Notes: generated by a model not told the origin, from the sequence alone. A stretch of DNA of 64,000 bases from Alphaproteobacteria bacterium PA4 (GCA_002256005.1 NKIQ01000001.1:1-64000); one strand, 5' to 3'. Counted from the first letter of the stretch, positions 31,022 to 40,660 are shown. Made by a program: numbers and translations.

Positions 31022-31535
31022 CCAGATAGCCTCCTATTGCCAGACATACATTGCCATTCAATGATCGAACCAGCTGTCAAGCGGCTTGTCCAGACTACTC
31101 ATTGATCTGTCTTTTCGGAAAAAAGTCCCAGTTCCATCTTTCCCTATGGCTGGCTCCGGTCTGACCGGCGTGCAGAAGCCTTCGCGTAGAGCCTGATCGG
31201 CTCGTGGCCGCCCGCAGCTGGCTTGCTCGTTCCGGGGTGCCATGTCGGATGCTCGTAGAATGTCCATCCTGCCGAATGCTGACCTTCGGCGTCCGACAGG
31301 GAAAGAACGCTTCGTTCCATATCCCGTCATTCGCAGACCCATCAAGATATGGACCAAGGGTCAGATTTTGACCATTAGCATGGCGATTGGCTAGCTGTGC
31401 CAATTGCGTGATTGGCTGAATACCCAGCTTTGTCTGCGTCTATGTCGGCAATTCAGATCAAGAGGCAACACCGCTTGCCGGCACTGCCCGAGGCCCGCTA
31501 AGTCTGGCGCCGAGAACGGGGATCGCTAGTGAGTA
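31022..31535. other. intergenic region between Ntn hydrolase and restriction gene
   Basis: No gene is convincing. A leftward frame ending at 31058 codes a plausible tail (SSLDKPLDSWFDH) but has no good start or ribosome site. The right part is likely the promoter of the restriction-methylase gene. Composition is lower in G+C than the chromosome. Confidence 0.4.
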
Positions 31536-34500
31536 TTGAACGGCTGTGGTGCATTTGTGACTGATCCAAGCCTCTTCACGGCCGGGTCATTGTTCACCCA
31601 GGATTATCTGTCGGAAGGCATCACCGGCACTGCGCAGTATTGCGGCGTCGATACCGCCAGAACCCGCGAAGCGTTGAAAGCCATCTTCGCCGGCTTCCCG
31701 CATGGCAGCAAACCCAATGAGGCGACGACCGAAGGCGATTTGATCTGGCCGATCCTCGCGGCGCTCGGATGGTCGCAGTACCTCACCCAGCAGAACCTGT
31801 CCGCAACCGGCCGGGTGGACGTACCCGATGGCCTGCTGTTCATCGACGCGGCGGCAAAGGCCAAGGCGAACGAATACCCCGAAGAATGGAAGCGCTACCA
31901 GTTCGGCGCGGCGATCATCGAGAGCAAGCGCTGGGGCCGCGCGCTGGACCGTGCAGAAGGCAAGACCGAAAAGGACACGCCCTCGACGCAGTTGCTGCGC
32001 TACCTGCGCCGCATCGATGACCTGACCAACGGCGACCTGCGCTGGGGCATCCTCACCAATGGCACCAAGTGGCGCCTTTACTTCGCCGGCGCTCGCTCGA
32101 CGATCGATGATTATCTGGAACTCGACCTGTCGCGCATCATGCGGCTGGATGGCGACTTGCTCGATACCGGCATCACCGATGCCGAGCGCGACCATTGGCT
32201 GGCGGTGTTCGTCGCCATGTTCGATCGCACCGCGTTCGAGCGCGCCAGCGCCAAGGCCCCAAGCTTCCACGACACCGCCCGCCGCGATGCCGCCTTCTAT
32301 GAAGAGCGCGTCGCCAAGAGCCTGTCGGACCTTGTCTTCGCCCGCCTCTATCCCGCGCTGGGCAAGGCCGTTGCCAACGCCGCCCCAGCCGCAACCGAAC
32401 TCGACGAGGTGCGCCAGGCGACGCTGATCCTGCTCTATCGCCTGCTGTTCGTGCTCTATGCCGAAGACCGGGGCCTGTTGCCCGTCCGCGACAAGCGCTT
32501 CGATGACTATGCCCTGCGCCACGCCCGGCTGGATATTGGCCGCCGCATGGATGAAGGCGATGTGTTTTCGACGCGCGCAAAGAACATCTGGAACCGCGTC
32601 GCCGACTTGTCCGAAATGATCGACAAGGGCGACCCCTCGGTGGGCCTGCCGCCCTACAATGGCGGGCTGTTCGCCGCCGAGCGCACGCCGCTGCTCAAGG
32701 CCATCACCCTTGCCGACGATGTCATGGCCGAAGCCATCGATATTCTGTCCTTCGAACAACAGGACGGCCGGCGCCGCTACATCAACTATCGCGATCTGTC
32801 GGTGCAGCAGCTGGGGTCCATCTATGAACGCCTGCTCGAATTTGAACTGGTGCGCGATGCCGACGGTGCGGTCGATGTCCGCCCCAATCTCTTCGCCCGC
32901 AAGAACTCCGGCAGCTATTACACCCCCGACGATCTGGTGCTGCTCATCCTCGATGAAACCCTCGAACCGCTCATCACCGACGCGCTCGACGCCTTCCGGG
33001 CCGAACTGGCGCGGCTGAAGCCGGCGGACAGCGAGGATTATCGCATCACCCAGCTGCAAAAGGTCGATCCGGCGCGGGCGATCACCCGGCTGCGCGTCTG
33101 CGATCCAGCCATGGGGTCGGGCCACTTCCTCGTCAGCCTCGTTGACCGGCTGACCAACCACACCCTCGACGCCATCGCCGAAGCGCGCGCGCTGGCGCAT
33201 GATGTCGCCGGGCTCGACTATGAGTCCCCGGTTGCCGAGGAAATCCGCAAGGTCCGCGCCACCATCCGCCACAATGCCGAGGACCAGCGTTGGACGGTCA
33301 GCGACGCGCAACTCGACGACCCGCAACTCGTCAAGCGTATGGTGCTGAAACGCTGCGTCTATGGCGCCGACAAGAATCCCATGGCGGTCGAACTGGCCAA
33401 AGTATCGCTGTGGCTGCACACCTTCACGGTCGGCGCCCCGCTCAGCTTCATCGATCATCACCTCGCCGCCGGGGACAGTCTGTTCGGGCTGTGGGTGCGC
33501 GATGCCATCGACAAGGCCGGCAAGGGCGGCGAACTCCTCTATGTCGAGGAACTGCGCACCGCCGAGCGCCAGGCGGCGGTCATGCAGCGCATCGAGGCGC
33601 TGACCGATGCCGAGATTGCCGAGGCGCATCACAGTGCCGAAATGTGGCGCGACGTCGAATTTCAGGTCGGCCCGCTCGATAGTTTTGTCAGCTTCATGCA
33701 CGCGCTCGACTGGCTCGACGTGAAGGGGCCGGACAAGGCGCTGGTCACGCAATGGCTTGATGGCCAGTTTGGCGACCCACTGCCCATCGCACGGGGCAAG
33801 AAGGCGCCAGAAGCGTATCGCGGCAAGCCTGACGAGGCCGAGCGCTTCCACGCCATCTGGACGGTGGCACGCGCGCTGATCACTGAGGAACGCTTCCTCA
33901 ACTGGCAGATCACCTTTCCCGGCGTGTGGAGCAACTGGGCGAGCAGCGGGCGCGAAGGCGGCTTCGACGCCTTGGTCGGCAACCCGCCCTGGGACCGCAT
34001 CAAGCTGCAACAGATCGAATGGTTCGCCGCCCGCCGGCCTGACATCGCCAAGGCGCAGCGCGCGTCCGACCGGACGAAGATGATCAAGGCGCTGGAAAAG
34101 GCCGACGACCCGTTGTTTGCCGATTATGCCAAGGCCGACCGCCGCGCCGCCGATACGCTGCGCATCGCCCGCCGCTCGGGGCATTATCCCCTGCTCAGCC
34201 GTGGCGACATCAACCTTTACAGCCTGTTCGTCGAACGTGCGCATGCGCTGGTGCGACCGGGCGGCATGGTCGGCCTGCTCACCCCAAGCGGCATCGCATC
34301 CGACCTGTCGGCGAGCGAGTTTTTCCGCAAGTTGGCAACCGGCGGGCATTTGAAGGCCCTGTATGACTTCGAGAACCGCCGCACGCGCTATGCGCTGGAG
34401 CCATTCTTTCCCGATGTCGACAGCCGCTTTAAATTCGCAGCAATGATAGGCAGCCCGAGCCGCAAGTTCCCGGCGGCGCAGTGCGGGTTTTTCCTGCAAT

Positions 34501-35675
34501 CGGTTGAAGAACGGAAAAACCCCGATCAGGCGTTTCCGATCACGGCGGCGGGCTTTGCGCGGGTCAACCCGAATACCGGCACCGCGCCGATTTTCCGCAC
34601 GCGCCGCGACATGGCGCTGACAACTGCCATCTATGAGCGGTTGCCAGTGCTGGTGGACAGGTCAGGCCGCACGCCGGTCGCGACATGGCCGGTCAAGTAT
34701 GTCCGAATGTTCGATATGGCCAACGACAGCAGCCAGTTTCGCACGAAGACGGAATTGGAGACGCAAGAGGGTGCTTGGGACATCGGCGGCAACCGATGGC
34801 AATCGCAACAGGGGGAATGGGTGCCACTCTATGAGGGCAAAATCATTCAATCGTTCGATCACCGCGCGGCCGACATCACTATTAACGACGAAAACCTGTT
34901 TCGGCCCGGGCAGCAGACGGGGCTGACGGTCGACGAACACGCCAATCCCGATCGGGGCGCCACCCCCCGTTATTGGGTTTCGCTAGGCGCTGGGCAGTGG
35001 GAAGCGCCGGTTGATTGGGTTTTGGCGTTCAAGGATGTGACGGCAGCAACGAATGTGCGCACGTTCATCGCAAGCCTTATGCCGAAATTCGGCGCCGGCC
35101 ATACCTTGCCGGTTCTGTTTCCGGCGAATCGTGATGCCGATAGCGAATGGGGTTCGCTCCAACCGCTGATGGTTGCAAACCTCAATTCCATTATCTTGGA
35201 CTACCTGGCCCGGCAAAAGGTACACACCAATCACCTAGCCTGGTATTTGGTCGAACAACTCCCGGTAATCCCCCCGGCGGCCTACACTCGCGCCTTCGGC
35301 CCAAAAACCGCCGCCGAGATAGTCCGCGCCGCCGTCCTCGAACTCACTTACACCGCCCATGACATGGCGCCCTTCGCCCGCGACATGGGTCACACCGATG
35401 CCGCCGGCGACGTGCTGCCGCCCTTCATCTGGGATGAGGACCGCCGCCTGCACCTGCGCGCCCGGCTCGATGCGCTCTATTTCATCCTTTATGGCGTCTT
35501 TGACCCGGCCGACCCCGCCGCCAGCCGCGACGATATCCGCTACATCTATTCCACCTTTCCGATCGTGGAGCGGCAGGAGATCGTCGCCCATGGCCGCTAC
35601 CGCAGCCGCGACCTGTGCCTCGCCTACATCAACACCCTCATCGCCGGGCAACCCGACGCGGTGGTGGCGGGCTGA
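31536..35675 (+). CDS. type IIG restriction endonuclease / adenine methyltransferase
   Basis: A single 1379-aa polypeptide. An N-terminal PD-(D/E)xK nuclease appears as VPDGLLF (D about residue 98) and IIESKRW (E129, K131). The methyltransferase part has motif I VCDPAMGSGHFL (about 521-532) and motif IV NPPW (about 816-819), giving N6-adenine methylation. The C-terminal third is a target-recognition region. This is the Eco57I/BREX PglX-like organisation. The start is unclear: TTG at 31536 or GTG at 31557, neither with a clear ribosome site. It should protect the island and host from foreign DNA. Confidence 0.9.
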   Translation: MNGCGAFVTDPSLFTAGSLFTQDYLSEGITGTAQYCGVDTARTREALKAIFAGFPHGSKPNEATTEGDLIWPILAALGWSQYLTQQNLSATGRVDVPDGLLFIDAAAKAKANEYPEEWKRYQFGAAIIESKRWGRALDRAEGKTEKDTPSTQLLRYLRRIDDLTNGDLRWGILTNGTKWRLYFAGARSTIDDYLELDLSRIMRLDGDLLDTGITDAERDHWLAVFVAMFDRTAFERASAKAPSFHDTARRDAAFYEERVAKSLSDLVFARLYPALGKAVANAAPAATELDEVRQATLILLYRLLFVLYAEDRGLLPVRDKRFDDYALRHARLDIGRRMDEGDVFSTRAKNIWNRVADLSEMIDKGDPSVGLPPYNGGLFAAERTPLLKAITLADDVMAEAIDILSFEQQDGRRRYINYRDLSVQQLGSIYERLLEFELVRDADGAVDVRPNLFARKNSGSYYTPDDLVLLILDETLEPLITDALDAFRAELARLKPADSEDYRITQLQKVDPARAITRLRVCDPAMGSGHFLVSLVDRLTNHTLDAIAEARALAHDVAGLDYESPVAEEIRKVRATIRHNAEDQRWTVSDAQLDDPQLVKRMVLKRCVYGADKNPMAVELAKVSLWLHTFTVGAPLSFIDHHLAAGDSLFGLWVRDAIDKAGKGGELLYVEELRTAERQAAVMQRIEALTDAEIAEAHHSAEMWRDVEFQVGPLDSFVSFMHALDWLDVKGPDKALVTQWLDGQFGDPLPIARGKKAPEAYRGKPDEAERFHAIWTVARALITEERFLNWQITFPGVWSNWASSGREGGFDALVGNPPWDRIKLQQIEWFAARRPDIAKAQRASDRTKMIKALEKADDPLFADYAKADRRAADTLRIARRSGHYPLLSRGDINLYSLFVERAHALVRPGGMVGLLTPSGIASDLSASEFFRKLATGGHLKALYDFENRRTRYALEPFFPDVDSRFKFAAMIGSPSRKFPAAQCGFFLQSVEERKNPDQAFPITAAGFARVNPNTGTAPIFRTRRDMALTTAIYERLPVLVDRSGRTPVATWPVKYVRMFDMANDSSQFRTKTELETQEGAWDIGGNRWQSQQGEWVPLYEGKIIQSFDHRAADITINDENLFRPGQQTGLTVDEHANPDRGATPRYWVSLGAGQWEAPVDWVLAFKDVTAATNVRTFIASLMPKFGAGHTLPVLFPANRDADSEWGSLQPLMVANLNSIILDYLARQKVHTNHLAWYLVEQLPVIPPAAYTRAFGPKTAAEIVRAAVLELTYTAHDMAPFARDMGHTDAAGDVLPPFIWDEDRRLHLRARLDALYFILYGVFDPADPAASRDDIRYIYSTFPIVERQEIVAHGRYRSRDLCLAYINTLIAGQPDAVVAG

Positions 35676-35676
35676 C

Positions 35677-36129
35677 ATGGCGCGCAAAGCCAACGCCGTG
35701 GTGCGCGCCGACGGTATCCTTTGGCTGGACATAGACGCAACCGCGAAGCGTCTGGGCACCACCCGGATCAAAATTGTCGAACGCGCCCTCGCGGGGGAGT
35801 TCAGGTTTCTTGAAACCAAATATGGCACCCCAGGCTGGATTGCCGAACCTGACATTGCGCCCTTGCGCGCCGCCAAGCTGACCGCTGACCGCGATAAAGC
35901 CGCCGCGCTCGCCGTCAGCCGCGAGCGAGGCGCCAAACGCCGAGAGGCCGCCAAACAAGCTGCCGAGATAGAAAGGGCCGCTGCGGCGCCGCGCCCCAGA
36001 CCGGACACCGTGCCGGAGGTGGAGAAGGTGGTGCAAGAGGTCGTCGACGTTCGCAAACGTACCCGTGAAAACGGCTATCAATTGCGCATGCCACTACCAT
36101 TCCCGTACCCGGGCAAAGAATCAAAGTGA
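35677..36129 (+). CDS. small DNA-binding-like protein coupled to the restriction gene
   Basis: 150 aa, with its ATG one base after the restriction gene stop. The first ~60 residues (ILWLDIDATAKRLGTTRIKIVERALA, then a wing ending near WIAEPDIAPL) look like a helix-turn-helix of excisionase type. The rest is a charged coiled-coil (RERGAKRREAAKQAAEIERAAAA). It may be a control protein for the restriction system or a specificity helper. It is the last gene before attR. Confidence 0.6.
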   Translation: MARKANAVVRADGILWLDIDATAKRLGTTRIKIVERALAGEFRFLETKYGTPGWIAEPDIAPLRAAKLTADRDKAAALAVSRERGAKRREAAKQAAEIERAAAAPRPRPDTVPEVEKVVQEVVDVRKRTRENGYQLRMPLPFPYPGKESK

Positions 36130-36168
36130 CCGATTGTCAGCAAATTTTTTCAGGCCGCCAATCTTCAC

Positions 36169-36188
36169 TGGGGGCCTTTTTGGGGGCC
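36169..36188 (+). repeat. right arm-type repeat pair TGGGGGCC
   Basis: Two TGGGGGCC copies 12 bp apart, identical with flanks over 22 nt to 20689-20708 and in the same orientation, about 55 nt inside attR. They fit arm-binding sites of the island integrase. Confidence 0.7.
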
Positions 36189-36242
36189 TATTGAAACTGA
36201 CTGAAATAATTATTCAGATATTTGAGTTGTTTATAGGCATGC

Positions 36243-36290
36243 TTCGAGTCCTCTTCCGGCACCATCACCCCGGCCGCCAGCGGCCGCCGG
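36243..36290 (+). repeat. attR of the genomic island
   Basis: A 48-nt copy of the tRNA-Leu 3' end and following hairpin, matching 20553-20601 except for one lost G in the acceptor strand. No functional tRNA remains here. Beyond it the chromosome resumes with the end of the glycosyltransferase gene. Confidence 0.93.
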
Positions 36291-36311
36291 GATGTTTGCC
36301 TCTCACTTGCT

Positions 36312-37154
36312 TCAGTCGCGGCCGTTCACGCGGCGATCCGGCAACCATGCGGTCGTTGCCGATGGCCTGGCTTGGTGCTGCGCTGCCAGTCGGGCCGCGA
36401 CAAATGCCCAGGCGCCAATGGCCGTATCGGGTCGCAGCAATTGGCTGAAGAGCGCCCGATACTGGCGGGGGTGACGTGGAACGGACAGTCCCATGGCTGC
36501 CAGTTCGACCTCACCCCGACGCCAGCGCGCCCGCATCCGGATCCAGCCGGCGAAGTCTGCCGGGGCAAAGCTGGTGGCCAACGCGCCTGCAATGCGCAGC
36601 CGGCGCGCTGCCGGGATGGTCGCTGAAACAAAGATGTCGTCGCCTGTGACATCTGGCCAGCGACCCCAGCGTGCACGCCCGGCCGCCGATACGCCCAGCA
36701 CCATCGAATAGGCGAGGCTGCTGCCATGCGGCAGCGCCAGCCAGCAGGCCGCAATCCGGGCCGACAGCCAGGATGACCGTGACACATCATAGTCAAGCGC
36801 CGGCGCCACCAGATCGGCGTCGCCGGCGTGCAGGGCGTGTACCCGCGGCGCCAGACCCCCCGGCCCGATCCAGCAATCAGCATCCACATAAAAGCGCGGA
36901 AACAGGTCGCCCAGCGCCGTGTCGCCGGCCTGCAAGGCCGCGATCTTGCCGGGCAGGGGCAGGACGATCACTTCGGCATCCGGGCCCGCAAGGTGTCGGA
37001 TGATCGCCGCGCTGTCGTCGCTGCAGCCGTTGCAGACCCAGACGATGCGTGCATTCTCGCCTGCTGTTGCGGATAGCAGGCGCAGCACGGTCAACGGCAG
37101 CAGCGCCGCTTCGTTGCGAACCGGCACGACGATGCCATAGTCGACGCCGACCAT
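36312..37154 (-). CDS. family 2 glycosyltransferase
   Basis: 280 aa. The N-terminal GT-A fold reads YGIVVPVRNEAALLPLTVLRL (nucleotide-sugar site), then the DxD-like VDADCW at about residues 91-95. It is soluble, without membrane segments in the first 200 residues. It has no signal peptide. It is the last of a tight four-gene operon, its ATG one base after the preceding stop. The acceptor is unknown; in this cluster it may glycosylate the product of the NOS and radical-SAM enzymes. Confidence 0.8.
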   Translation of the reverse strand: MVGVDYGIVVPVRNEAALLPLTVLRLLSATAGENARIVWVCNGCSDDSAAIIRHLAGPDAEVIVLPLPGKIAALQAGDTALGDLFPRFYVDADCWIGPGGLAPRVHALHAGDADLVAPALDYDVSRSSWLSARIAACWLALPHGSSLAYSMVLGVSAAGRARWGRWPDVTGDDIFVSATIPAARRLRIAGALATSFAPADFAGWIRMRARWRRGEVELAAMGLSVPRHPRQYRALFSQLLRPDTAIGAWAFVAARLAAQHQARPSATTAWLPDRRVNGRD

Positions 37155-37155
37155 G

Positions 37156-37647
37156 CTATTCCTTGGGATTGGTCATCAGGAACCCGGTCGATGCCAGCAG
37201 CAACGCGACTGCCACAGCCAAGGGTGCGATGTTGCGGCCGACGCCGAGCCATAGCGCCAGCAGCAGCGATGCCGCCTGCAGGCCGATGAAGACGCCCTTG
37301 GTCGAGATCAGCCAGCGTGTGCCGAGCAGTCGCTGCGGCCGGTTGGCACGCAGCCAATGTTCCCAATCCTGGCGCGGTGCGGTTGCATCGTCGCGCAGCA
37401 AAAACTGGGTGATCTGCCGGATACGGATGCCATGATGGCACCAGATCAACGCCAGGCCCAAACCGGTTATGCCCTCGACCGCGGCGACCAGTGCCGCCTG
37501 TTCGGGTCGAATCATTGCCAGCCCGGCCAATGCAGTGAACGAAAGCAGCGACAGCATAAGTAGCAGATTCTGCAGAAGAATGCGTAGCGACAGTTCCCGA
37601 CGCAGCACCAGGGCATCGTCGCGGGCCGCAGCCAGATCGTTGATCAC
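37156..37647 (-). CDS. four-helix membrane protein of unknown function
   Basis: 163 aa with four predicted membrane helices (around LLQNLLLMLSLLSFTALAG, LVAAVEGITGLGLALIW, GVFIGLQAASLLLALWL, LAVAVALLLASTGFLM). The GTG start at 37647 overlaps the NOS stop as GTGA, so it is translationally coupled; a longer frame starting at 37734 would overlap NOS by 91 nt and lacks a ribosome site. It may be a transporter, quinone-linked component or anchor for the cluster's enzymes. No family recognised. Confidence 0.7.
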   Translation of the reverse strand: MINDLAAARDDALVLRRELSLRILLQNLLLMLSLLSFTALAGLAMIRPEQAALVAAVEGITGLGLALIWCHHGIRIRQITQFLLRDDATAPRQDWEHWLRANRPQRLLGTRWLISTKGVFIGLQAASLLLALWLGVGRNIAPLAVAVALLLASTGFLMTNPKE

Positions 37648-38921
37648 CACGGCATTCGTTTCCAGATCTTCCAGCGCCGCCGCACGCGGTCGATCCACAT
37701 CGAGGCGCGCCAGCGGTAATGATCGCCATACCATGGCATAAGCCGCAGGCCGTCACTCCCCCGGTCGCGATAGAAATTCGGCACTGGCTGGAAATTCTGC
37801 ATCGGCAGGTGAAATACCTCGCAGGCGGCGCCGGCCTGGGGTGGCACGATCCAGCGCCATTCGGCGGGTACGCGCCGGCCCTGGGCCTGTTCCCGGGCGT
37901 GAAAGGCCATGAACTGGTCGGATGCGGTGTGATGATCGACCATGGTCACCCCCGCGACCTTGTAGGAATGCAGCACGGCGCGATTGAGTTCGGTCAGCGC
38001 TACGTCGCGCCATAGCGGCGAGGCTTTGCTATCAACCGCGAGATCCAGTGCGCGTGCCACGGCCGGCAGGAGGTCATAGCGCTTGGCATCGGTCAGGTCG
38101 CGCGAGGCGATCTCGGTGCCCATGTAAAAACCATTGAAAGGCGCGCAGGGGTAGTCGACACCGCCAATGGTCAGGATCGTGTTGCTGACCAGCGGCACCG
38201 CATACCATTTCAGGCCCAGCCACGACAGGCCGGGATGGTCGGGATGGTGGATGTCGATTTCGCGTACCGCCCCTGGTGGCAGTTGGCACAGATGGCGGCG
38301 ATCGGCGGCATCGCGAAGGAAATAGGGCAGCAGGTCGAAGGCGCTCGGCGTGGCCGGCGGCTGCCAGCCCATGGCGATGGCGATGCGTGTCGCCTCGACA
38401 TTCTGGCGGTCGCCGAGCAGCGAGCCGTCGGGCTGGGGGTAGCAGGCATATTGGGCGATCTGCGGGCTTTCGATCCAGGCGGGCAGGGTGTCGCGCCCGG
38501 CCGGTGCAAAGATCGAGATCATCGATCGGATACGGCCATCGCCATAGGCATCGTCGAGATGGCGACGGATCTGGGTCTGGATGGCTTCCGGGTCGGTGAT
38601 CGCCCGGCAATCGACGACCTCCAGACTTTCCCACAGCAAGCGGCCGATACAGCGACCACTGTTGCGCCAGGCAAGGCGCGCGCCATAGGCGAGTTCCTCC
38701 GGCGTGTGGACATAGGTGCCGGTGCGCGACAATTGCCGACGCACGTCGGACCAGCGCGCCTTGCGCTGGCGCGGTTCGGTGTTGCTCGCCGCGTGAAAGG
38801 CGGCCAGGAAGGTGCGCGCTTCCTCGCGCCGCTCCGCTGTCGACAGACGTCGCAATCGGCGGGCCAGCGGGTTGCCCGCTGCAGCCGAGCGATAGCGGGT
38901 GGACGACAGCAGTCGCCGCAT
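37644..38921 (-). CDS. nitric oxide synthase oxygenase domain protein
   Basis: 425 aa. The heme-thiolate motif AWRNSGRCIGRLLWESL (Cys about residue 91) and the arginine-site region FNGFYMGTEIASRDLTDAKRYD, followed by VDHHTASDQF and WRWIVPP, match bacterial NOS oxygenases almost throughout; the bacterial enzyme turns L-arginine to citrulline and NO. It has about 50 extra N-terminal residues and no reductase domain, as usual for bacteria. The ATG overlaps the radical SAM stop (TGATG). NOS is rare in alphaproteobacteria. Its operon mates suggest the NO or a nitrosylated/nitrated product goes into synthesis rather than signalling. Confidence 0.93.
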   Translation of the reverse strand: MRRLLSSTRYRSAAAGNPLARRLRRLSTAERREEARTFLAAFHAASNTEPRQRKARWSDVRRQLSRTGTYVHTPEELAYGARLAWRNSGRCIGRLLWESLEVVDCRAITDPEAIQTQIRRHLDDAYGDGRIRSMISIFAPAGRDTLPAWIESPQIAQYACYPQPDGSLLGDRQNVEATRIAIAMGWQPPATPSAFDLLPYFLRDAADRRHLCQLPPGAVREIDIHHPDHPGLSWLGLKWYAVPLVSNTILTIGGVDYPCAPFNGFYMGTEIASRDLTDAKRYDLLPAVARALDLAVDSKASPLWRDVALTELNRAVLHSYKVAGVTMVDHHTASDQFMAFHAREQAQGRRVPAEWRWIVPPQAGAACEVFHLPMQNFQPVPNFYRDRGSDGLRLMPWYGDHYRWRASMWIDRVRRRWKIWKRMPW

Positions 38922-40489
38922 CACATCAAGCCATCGAACTGGCGGGCCGTATCGCGCAACTGGCGACTGTTGATGCGATAGACGATGTCGAGCGCCTGCG
39001 CCTTCGCCCGGCGATATTCGCGGCCGCGATCCTCGGCGCGGCGGTAATGGACGCGGGCGCGCCGATCATCGCGGCGGGTGACATTCAGCACCGCCTCGGC
39101 GGCGGCCTTGTCGGTGATCGCCTGCCAGATCGGCGTGCCGGTGTGGATGGTGAATTCGTTGAAGCGGACGCGATCGAGATAGGGGGCGTGTTCGTCGAGA
39201 AAACGCACCGTCGCGTCCATGTCGGCGGCAGTTTCGCCGGGAAAGCCCTTGAACATCGTGCAGCGTACCGACAGGCCGGCCGCATGCGCATCCTTGATGA
39301 AGGTGGAGTTTCGCGGCACCGAAGTGCCCTTGTGCATCAGGTCGAGCAGCCGCTGGCTGCCGCTTTCGAGGCCGAACGATACCCGCCGCATGCCACCGTC
39401 GACGGCAGCTTCCAGGTCGGCGCGGGACAGGCCGTTGTCTGGCCGCTGATCGACATGGACCGTGCCGATCCATTCTGCCCCCTGCACATAGCGGCCGATG
39501 CCCCTGGCGATGCCGCGGATCATGTCGGGCCAGCTGTTCAGTTTCAGGTCGAGGAACAGGAAATTCGACGTCTGGTGGCGGCGCGCCTGTTCCTGCATCT
39601 CCAGCAATACATTTTCGACGCTGCGCGTGCGGAAGGTGCGGCCCGAGACGGAGATCACGTCCGAACAGAAACGGCATTTGTCCCACTGGCAGCCGCGCCC
39701 GGTCATCATCGGCACGATGCGCCCGGCATAGCGATCCCAGGGGAAATCGGTGAAGTCGGGGACCGGCGTGTCGTCGAGATTGCGCAACGGCGCCGCCGCG
39801 ACCGACTTGCGACCATCCGGCATCACCACACCCGGATAGGCCAGCGGATTGCCGTCGCCGCACAGCGATTCCATCAGATCGGGCAGCTCGCGATCGACTT
39901 CGGCGCCGACGATGGCGGCGACGCCCGGGATGCGCCGCCAGGTGTCGGCCACTTCGGCAATGTTGAACATCGGGCCGCCAATAATCACCGGGATACCGCG
40001 GGTCTTGGCCAGGGCGGCAATGGCCTCGGCACTGTTGAAATGCTGCAGATAGGCGGAAATCAGCACTGCATCGGGACGCAGGTCCAGCGCCTTGGCGATT
40101 TCGCGCAGCACGATCGGATGGGTGCGTTCGACGCGCACGGTTTCGGCGCGGCGCAACAGGTCGCGCACGCCGAGGAACGGCCGCCAGTCCGACAGATGGA
40201 TGCGGCGGCGGACATGATCGACAAGCGTCTCGCGACGTTCCCGCTCCGTCGCCGGCACGTCATGGGCAAGCGGGCAAAGCACGTCGACGCGGTGGCCGCG
40301 ATTGCGCAGCGACGCGACCAGCAGCCCTACGGCAAGCGTCGGGAAGCTGGCGAAATTATTGAGATCGACGACCAGGAAGCGACGGCCACGCGGCGCTGCT
40401 TCGGGTTGCGCCCGATCCGATACGATAACGCGTGCCGGCTGCAGCGCGCGCGCCGCGCGCAATGGGCGATCCGATCGCTCTGTCGCCAT
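38921..40489 (-). CDS. B12-type radical SAM protein
   Basis: 522 aa. An N-terminal cobalamin-binding-like Rossmann domain (NNFASFPTLAVGLLVASLRN, then AVLISAYLQHFNSAEAI and VIIGGPMFNIAEV) lacks the classic DxHxxG. The radical SAM core has cysteines in GCQWDKCRFC (CX4CX2C), and later VSFGLESGSQRLLDLM and FKGFPGETAADMDATVRF fit the BchE-like/B12-rSAM class. Such enzymes do methylation or ring-closing radical chemistry. It starts at ATG 40489 (GGGGG upstream) and leads the operon with NOS. The substrate is unknown. Confidence 0.85.
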   Translation of the reverse strand: MATERSDRPLRAARALQPARVIVSDRAQPEAAPRGRRFLVVDLNNFASFPTLAVGLLVASLRNRGHRVDVLCPLAHDVPATERERRETLVDHVRRRIHLSDWRPFLGVRDLLRRAETVRVERTHPIVLREIAKALDLRPDAVLISAYLQHFNSAEAIAALAKTRGIPVIIGGPMFNIAEVADTWRRIPGVAAIVGAEVDRELPDLMESLCGDGNPLAYPGVVMPDGRKSVAAAPLRNLDDTPVPDFTDFPWDRYAGRIVPMMTGRGCQWDKCRFCSDVISVSGRTFRTRSVENVLLEMQEQARRHQTSNFLFLDLKLNSWPDMIRGIARGIGRYVQGAEWIGTVHVDQRPDNGLSRADLEAAVDGGMRRVSFGLESGSQRLLDLMHKGTSVPRNSTFIKDAHAAGLSVRCTMFKGFPGETAADMDATVRFLDEHAPYLDRVRFNEFTIHTGTPIWQAITDKAAAEAVLNVTRRDDRRARVHYRRAEDRGREYRRAKAQALDIVYRINSRQLRDTARQFDGLM

Positions 40490-40660
40490 GGTCAAGACGC
40501 CCCCTAAACCGTCCGAAACGCGGACTCGACAAGCCATTGTTAATGTTTTGTCGAGCGTCGGGCCATACGCAATCTAACGAAGTGCTGCGCACGGCCTTGA
40601 TTGATTACCCCGAATCCGTGTGAACGCCTATCGGTTCATCCGGTTCCATGCGGCGCCAGA

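Larger units (their letters stand above)
20553..36290. mobile_element. 15.7-kb integrative genomic island in tRNA-Leu(CAG)
   Basis: Bounded by direct repeats of the tRNA 3' end, with a P4-type integrase just inside attL reading inward, arm-site-like repeats TGGGGGCC at both ends, an excisionase-like gene and a RepA-like ATPase. Cargo: dGTPase and nucleotidyltransferase, a phosphatase-ARH fusion, an exported lipoprotein, a proteasome-like hydrolase and a type IIG restriction-methylase. A+T-rich patches (for example 24760-24850) contrast with the chromosome. No conjugation genes are present, so mobility would rely on another element. A second integrase relic shows mosaic assembly. Confidence 0.93.

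Noticed and set aside
31058-31357. A 99-codon minus-strand frame with a protein-like tail
   Set aside because: No ribosome site and unnatural first two-thirds; may be a relic but cannot be supported.
31587-34499. A 970-codon open frame on the minus strand opposite the restriction-methylase gene
   Set aside because: The plus-strand protein has clear nuclease and methylase motifs. The antisense frame is an effect of G+C-rich codon bias and has no recognisable domain.
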